Shown piece after piece: positions 7,680 to 11,250 of a stretch of DNA of 11,250 nucleotides. How positions within the stretch are numbered: position 1 is the first letter of the stretch; each line of letters starts with the position of its first letter. The DNA is taken from assembly GCA_026702635.1 (NCBI GenBank), contig JAPPBZ010000162.1, positions 1-11,250 of the forward strand. Reading direction: 5' to 3'. The stretch is from Bacteroidota bacterium. Lineage in GTDB: Bacteria; Bacteroidota; Rhodothermia; Rhodothermales; Bin80. Position numbers and translations under genes: made by a program. Below the pieces are notes generated by a model that ran no database searches, was not told where the DNA came from, and saw only the letters and a program-made list of their open reading frames with translations.

Positions 7680-7978
7680 TGATGTACCTGAAGTTACCGC
7701 GAGCAGTGAATGGCCGGGGGTTAAATTAGGGAATAGTTCCCAAAGACCAATCCCACCAATCGTCTATATTTGATTGAATTCCAAATTGATCAATCCAGAA
7801 AATTCTACCATTGTTGCGTGGGAAATCAAGTAGTAAATTGGGCGCGAAAACTGCAAAAATCAAAGGTGCGGTTTAGCCGAGTTGGGATTCGGGGAGGCAA
7901 CATAAGCTAAAATTGTTGTATCACGTCTCCTCGGCCAACCAACAGATGCAGTCAATACGGTCGCTTCCACTGGTCTAG
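7680..7978. other. Gene-free intergenic region upstream of dctQ
   Basis: About 300 bases lie between the dctQ start and the stop of the exchanger gene. Both genes are on the minus strand. The part near dctQ, to about 7860, is A+T-rich and should carry the dctQM promoter. It includes the palindrome ATTGATCAAT (7785-7794). The part near 7870-7960 is G+C-richer and contains GCCGAG (7876) and CTCGGC (7930), whose separation is too wide for a convincing hairpin. I see no credible small coding frame, RNA gene or riboswitch. Confidence 0.6.
7763..7793 (-). promoter_or_regulatory. Candidate dctQM promoter with overlapping inverted repeat
   Basis: On the minus strand TTGATC (7788-7793) is followed after 17 bases by AATATA (7765-7770), about 85 bases before the dctQ start codon. 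An imperfectly spaced inverted repeat, GATTGA (7772-7777) and TCAATC (7790-7795), lies across the spacer and -35-like element and could be an operator. The match is loose, the region is A+T-rich, and Bacteroidota promoters use a different consensus, so confidence is low. Confidence 0.22.
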
Positions 7979-7986
7979 TTACCAGT
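7969..7986 (-). terminator. Hairpin over the exchanger stop codon
   Basis: ACTGGT and ACCAGT form a 6-bp stem around a 6-base loop (CTAGTT on the + strand) that includes the start of the TAA stop of the cation exchanger gene. No T-run follows on the minus strand, so this is at best a weak or factor-assisted 3' end structure. Confidence 0.2.
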
Positions 7987-9229
7987 AGAGCCGCCAAACG
8001 AAAAAAAGAAAGCCGAGAAATAGTCCTAGCCCGCCCAACAGGGTAAGTTTTTTCGACCGCAACGTCCACAAGAGAGGAAAGGTGAGCAGAGTTGCGGCAA
8101 TAATTGAGATATTTGACGAACCCGTTGCAACCTCTGGAAGTGGTACAATCAGACCACAAACCCCCATAATCAGAAATGCGTCGAAGATGTTTGATTGGAA
8201 GATATGACCGACTAGGAGTTTATGCCGGCCGCGGCGGACAACATTGAGCGCGACTACAATGTCGGGAAGAGAAGTGCCAATAGCCAATGCACTCGCAGCC
8301 AACGCACCCGAGTTGATCTGTAAGTCATCGGCAATTTTGACGAGAGAACCCACGACAATTACGCCGCTGAAGTATAACAAAAGTATGACTGAGCCCAAGA
8401 GAAGGATCCCAGCCCAAGCCGGCAAGTTTTCCACATTCGTTTTTTCAGGCCCTCCCGTACGCGTTAATTCTGGACGATAATTCCAGAATTGAAACCCCAG
8501 AATCAAAAATAGCCCCACAACAAAAAAGTAGAAGACAAAGTTTCCTGATGCGATCGTGCCCAATTCTTGCCAGACCCCAGGAACTGCGAAGACAACAACG
8601 ATTGCGGCTAGAGACGGGGAAATTCGCCAAATAGCAGCTCTTTGGTGCCGATCCTTCTCAACTCGGGATAGAATTATTTCCGTTCGAGTGGGATGGGGAT
8701 CGGCAGCAGGTTTCTGAATGCGGCTTCGGTAGAACTCAGTAAAGATGAAGCCAGCATAAAGAAGGAGAAAGAGGCCCGCATCAAAACGGTCAAAAACACC
8801 GTCCAGGCACAGTAGGAAGGTCAGCACTACAGACCCGGTTGCAAAAATGACGGGGCTGGCATTGATACTATCGAAATTCAGATACCCGTCAGATAGTGCA
8901 TGAGATTTAGTGAACAGGCGGAATCGACCGTCACCTCGTACGAAAAAGAAGAGTGCCAAAACGCCCAGACCAAACCCCGCACCTATGTTGGCGATGACCG
9001 TACCGAAGACGGTCGGAGCCACCAGTTGTGGAGAACCCGAATTAGTTGCTGCGATGGACGTAAAAAGCTCTGGCAGAGAGGTTCCAATTCCAACGAGAAA
9101 ACTGCCGATGAAGTAATCGTTCAGACGGGCTTTGCCCCCAAGCCCACTGGCAATGTCTACAAGTGAATCACTCGATTTTACGATGGCATAAATCGAGAGC
9201 AGAAGTATGCAAAGGTGTGCGACTAACAA
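7979..9229 (-). CDS. CaCA-family sodium/calcium-type cation exchanger, TTG start
   Basis: This membrane antiporter is likely to export Ca2+ (or a similar cation) in exchange for Na+. The 416-residue protein has two alpha repeats: GIGTSLPELFTSI (48-60) and AIGTSLPDIVVAL (317-329). Glu54 and Asn81 in the first repeat, and Asp323 and Asp350 in the second, are each 27 residues apart, matching the ion-site spacing of NCX_Mj (E54/N81, E213/D240) and NCKX2 (E188, D548/D575). The Asp at 323 in place of Glu is the NCKX-like state. A hydrophilic loop at about 167-202 and additional helices at about 205-250 make it longer than the roughly 300-residue archaeal exchanger. The only start that includes the whole first helix is a TTG, because an in-frame stop lies about 30 bases upstream. 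It follows sdhB by 39 bases and may be read from the sdh promoter. Confidence 0.88.
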   Translation of the reverse strand: MLVAHLCILLLSIYAIVKSSDSLVDIASGLGGKARLNDYFIGSFLVGIGTSLPELFTSIAATNSGSPQLVAPTVFGTVIANIGAGFGLGVLALFFFVRGDGRFRLFTKSHALSDGYLNFDSINASPVIFATGSVVLTFLLCLDGVFDRFDAGLFLLLYAGFIFTEFYRSRIQKPAADPHPTRTEIILSRVEKDRHQRAAIWRISPSLAAIVVVFAVPGVWQELGTIASGNFVFYFFVVGLFLILGFQFWNYRPELTRTGGPEKTNVENLPAWAGILLLGSVILLLYFSGVIVVGSLVKIADDLQINSGALAASALAIGTSLPDIVVALNVVRRGRHKLLVGHIFQSNIFDAFLIMGVCGLIVPLPEVATGSSNISIIAATLLTFPLLWTLRSKKLTLLGGLGLFLGFLFFVWRLYW

Positions 9230-9233
9230 CCTG

Positions 9234-9243
9234 GCTCTAGAGC
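9234..9243. promoter_or_regulatory. 10-base perfect palindrome before the exchanger start
   Basis: GCTCTAGAGC is a perfect palindrome ending 4 bases from the TTG start codon of the exchanger gene, within the 39-base gap after sdhB. It could be a binding site or a structure over the translation start. It has no loop as a hairpin and may be chance. Confidence 0.2.
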
Positions 9244-9268
9244 TAAAGAATGAATGTTAAGGGGGAAA

Positions 9269-10012
9269 TTATTCTGAAAGGACCCCTTTTATATAAGCCC
9301 GCCTCATACTAGCGATCCCGTCTATAGAAATGCCCTTTGGACATACCGCCTCGCATTCGGCATAATTCGAACAGTCCCCGAATCCCTCCGCATCCATTTG
9401 ATCAACCATCGCTACGACACGCTGGGACGCTTCCACCTGGCCCTGGGGAAGCTGAGCTAAATGTGCGATCTTGGCTGCGGTAAACAGAGAAGCACTCCCA
9501 TTCGGGCATGCAGCGACGCATGCACCACAGCCAATACACGCTGCATAATCCATCGCCTCTTCTGCCGCATCCTTGGGAATTGGGATTGCATTTGCATCGG
9601 GAGCGGAACCCGTGGTGACAGAAACATACCCGTGCGCCGCAATAATTCGATCAAAGGCACTCCGATCAACAACGAGGTCCCGAATTACCGGGAACGCATG
9701 TGCACGGAAGGGCTCTACGGTGATGGTGTCTCCGTCCTTGAAGCTACGCATGTGCAATTGACATACAGCAGTACGCTTTTGTGGTCCATGTGCAATTCCA
9801 GCGACCATCAGGCCACATGATCCACAGATCCCTTCCCGACAGTCACTGTCAAACTCCACAGGATCGTCTCCGCTTGCAAGAAGCTGTTCGTTGAGGACAT
9901 CCAGGAGCTCCAGAAAAGACATATGCTCACTGGCCTCTTGAACCGTGTAGTCTACAAGTTTTCCTGGAGATTCGGGGCCTTCCTGCCTCCAGACACGCAG
10001 ATGGATAATCAT
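9269..10012 (-). CDS. sdhB: Succinate dehydrogenase/fumarate reductase iron-sulfur subunit
   Basis: This subunit passes electrons from the flavin of SdhA through three iron-sulfur clusters to quinone in complex II, on the cytoplasmic side of the membrane. The 247-residue protein shows all cluster ligands. The [2Fe-2S] site has Cys58, Cys63, Cys66 (CREGICGSCG) and Cys84. The CIGCGACVAAC segment gives Cys159, Cys162 and Cys165 for [4Fe-4S], with Cys224. The [3Fe-4S] site uses Cys169, Cys214 and Cys220. The segments PFRAHAFPVIRDLVVDR (101-117), APDANAIPIPK (137-147) and CPKGISIDGIA (224-234) match the class-B enzymes of Bacteroidota, actinobacteria and deltaproteobacteria, which usually work with menaquinone and a single five-helix, diheme cytochrome b (SdhC). 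That cytochrome is not in the window and would be expected upstream of sdhA. The start lies 5 bases after the sdhA stop with no Shine-Dalgarno sequence. Confidence 0.97.
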   Translation of the reverse strand: MIIHLRVWRQEGPESPGKLVDYTVQEASEHMSFLELLDVLNEQLLASGDDPVEFDSDCREGICGSCGLMVAGIAHGPQKRTAVCQLHMRSFKDGDTITVEPFRAHAFPVIRDLVVDRSAFDRIIAAHGYVSVTTGSAPDANAIPIPKDAAEEAMDYAACIGCGACVAACPNGSASLFTAAKIAHLAQLPQGQVEASQRVVAMVDQMDAEGFGDCSNYAECEAVCPKGISIDGIASMRRAYIKGVLSE

Positions 10013-10017
10013 GGTAC

Positions 10018-11250
10018 TTATTTATAGCTGCGTTTAGATAGATGCACGTTCTCGAAGGAGAGTTGCTCGAGATGCAATACAGGGTCGCCGTCAGTGTGCT
10101 CCCAAGCTGCTACGTCAGCAAAATCTTCATCGTTACGTTCAGCTTCTCCTTCAGGAGTCTGGTGCTCTTCACGAAAATGCCCTCCACAAGATTCCTCGCG
10201 GCGAAGGGCATCTCGCGCCATGAGAGATCCCAGTTCGATAAAGTCAGCCACACGCCCGGCAAATTCCAGATTCTTATTGTACCGATCAGCAGTACCCGGA
10301 ACCTGGATACGTTCCCAAAATTCCTCCCCTAAGTTCTCAATCGCAGTGATGGATGATTCCAATCCGCTGCGGTCCCGTGCCATCCCCACGTGATCCCAAA
10401 GCAGACGGCCAAGCTCCCGGTGGAACTGGGTCGGGGATTTATCTCCATTGTTCTTGAGGATCCGGTCAATGCGTGCACCAGCTTCCTGCTCAACAGTGGC
10501 AAAGGCGCCGTTCGTTACAGGGAGTTGATCCGACTGTTGGGTTCCTGCCAAGTACGCACCAAGGGTGTAAGGGACCACAAAGTATCCATCCGCCAAGCCC
10601 TGCATCAATGCACTGGCCCCAAGGCGGTTGGCACCGTGGTCACTGAAATTTGCCTCTCCAAGAACAAAGAGGCCCGGAACGGTGCTCTGAAGCTCATAGT
10701 CAACCCAGAGGCCCCCCATCGTGTAATGGACCGCGGGATAGATCCGCATTGGAGTTTTGTACGGGTCATCTCCTGTGATGCGCTCATACATCTCAAACAG
10801 GTTCCCGTAACGTTCACGGATGGTCTCCTCCCCCAGGCGACGGATGGAATCAGCAAAATCAAGATAGACTGCGAGCCGGGTGTCGCCGACTCCCCGTCCG
10901 GCATCACATTCCTTCTTTGCTGCACGAGAGGCAACATCTCGAGGGACTAAATTACCGAAACTGGGATAACGGCGTTCCAGATAATAATCTCTGGCATCCT
11001 CGGGAATCATTTCCGGAGCACGCGTGTCTTTCGGGTCCTTCGGGACCCATACACGACCATCATTGCGAAGGCTCTCGCTCATCAGCGTGAGCTTAGACTG
11101 ATAATCTCCTGACACCGGAATGCAAGTAGGGTGAATCTGGGTATAGCACGGATTCGCAAAAAATGCCCCCCGCTTATAGCAGCGCCAGGCGGCAGTGACG
11201 TTGGAGTTCTTGGCATTCGTGGACAGATAGTAGGCATTCCCATATCCACC
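10018..11250 (-). CDS. sdhA: Succinate dehydrogenase/fumarate reductase flavoprotein subunit, C-terminal part
   Basis: This is the FAD-containing catalytic subunit that oxidises succinate to fumarate. The frame is open to the window edge, so the N-terminal part with the FAD-binding Rossmann motif and covalent-FAD histidine is outside; 410 residues are visible. They include the substrate-site segment CYTQIHPTCIPVSGD (about 11148-11104), the active-site arginine in LVPRDVASR (codon 10939-10941), HYTMGGLWVD (from 10728) with its conserved histidine, and the FAD-binding LGEANFSDHGANRLGAS (about 10662-10612). The acidic C-terminal tail ends in FENVHLSKRSYK, as usual for class-B SdhA. An apparent GTG start at 11115 is internal, because clearly homologous sequence continues upstream of it. 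It is the first visible gene of the sdhA-sdhB-exchanger run. Confidence 0.97.
   Translation of the reverse strand, partial: GGYGNAYYLSTNAKNSNVTAAWRCYKRGAFFANPCYTQIHPTCIPVSGDYQSKLTLMSESLRNDGRVWVPKDPKDTRAPEMIPEDARDYYLERRYPSFGNLVPRDVASRAAKKECDAGRGVGDTRLAVYLDFADSIRRLGEETIRERYGNLFEMYERITGDDPYKTPMRIYPAVHYTMGGLWVDYELQSTVPGLFVLGEANFSDHGANRLGASALMQGLADGYFVVPYTLGAYLAGTQQSDQLPVTNGAFATVEQEAGARIDRILKNNGDKSPTQFHRELGRLLWDHVGMARDRSGLESSITAIENLGEEFWERIQVPGTADRYNKNLEFAGRVADFIELGSLMARDALRREESCGGHFREEHQTPEGEAERNDEDFADVAAWEHTDGDPVLHLEQLSFENVHLSKRSYK

Noticed and set aside
7876..7935. Inverted pair GCCGAG/CTCGGC as a terminator after the exchanger
   Set aside because: The arms are separated by 48 bases and no T-run follows, so a stable terminator hairpin is not supported.
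7860..8159. Open frame of 99 codons on the minus strand running from the exchanger 3' end into the intergenic region
   Set aside because: Most of it overlaps the exchanger in another frame, it lacks a credible ribosome site and shows no domain.
10390..10950. Open frame of 186 codons on the plus strand opposite sdhA
   Set aside because: The opposite strand encodes highly conserved SdhA motifs throughout this stretch, so the frame is a shadow.
10018..11115. A complete 365-residue SdhA starting at a GTG
   Set aside because: Conserved SdhA sequence (for example FANPCYTQIHPTC) continues in frame upstream to the window end, so the GTG is internal and the gene is partial.
1..11250. CRISPR array, transposase, phage or toxin-antitoxin/defence system
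   Set aside because: I saw no regularly spaced repeats, integrase/transposase motifs or small paired genes; nearly all sequence is explained by known housekeeping and transport families.

Overview
The window holds ordinary chromosomal housekeeping and transport genes from a Gram-negative bacterium, most likely a marine or halophilic member of the Bacteroidota (Rhodothermia/Balneolia-like is my best guess). The reasons are: a short GyrB without the gammaproteobacterial insert; a class-B type succinate dehydrogenase, of the kind found in Bacteroidota, actinobacteria and deltaproteobacteria; an aminotransferase resembling Bacteroidota members; almost no Shine-Dalgarno sequences; and a TRAP transporter plus a Na+/Ca2+-type exchanger, which suggest sodium-coupled transport. 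The taxonomic placement is inference. Nine genes fill nearly all of the window, and two of them run off the ends.

Left part (1-2556, + strand): the 3' part of gyrB, followed after 6 bases by a GtrB/DPM1-like polyprenyl-phosphate glycosyltransferase. A class III PLP aminotransferase (2620-3828) follows on the opposite strand. The + strand then resumes with an SDR oxidoreductase (3889-4596) and, 2 bases later, a Tat-exported lipoprotein TRAP binding protein (4599-5714) of the TakP (2-oxo acid/lactate) type. An 11-base direct repeat brackets the aminotransferase. Removing the segment between the copies would leave a compact gyrB-GT2-SDR-dctP run.

Middle part (5720-7679, - strand): the TRAP membrane subunits dctM and dctQ, overlapping by 11 bases. 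They converge tail-to-tail with the binding-protein gene, only 5 bases apart, so the three parts of one presumed transporter lie in two opposing transcription units. A gene-free stretch of about 300 bases (7680-7978) must carry the dctQM promoter.

Right part (7979-11250, - strand): sdhA (5' end outside the window), sdhB and a CaCA-family cation exchanger read in one direction with gaps of 5 and 39 bases. SdhAB supplies the flavin and iron-sulfur arm of complex II. The exchanger keeps four ion-site acidic/amide residues with the same 27-residue spacing in both alpha repeats, but has Asp instead of Glu in the second, as in NCKX exchangers.

Functionally the region combines Na+-coupled uptake of a probable 2-oxo or hydroxy acid, transamination, a dehydrogenase and the TCA/respiratory complex II. 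I found no CRISPR array, transposase, phage gene, tRNA, rRNA or clear novel defence system. The most notable points are the split, convergent TRAP locus, the lipoprotein Tat signal on its binding protein, a strong hairpin just before that gene, and the exchanger's ion-site composition.
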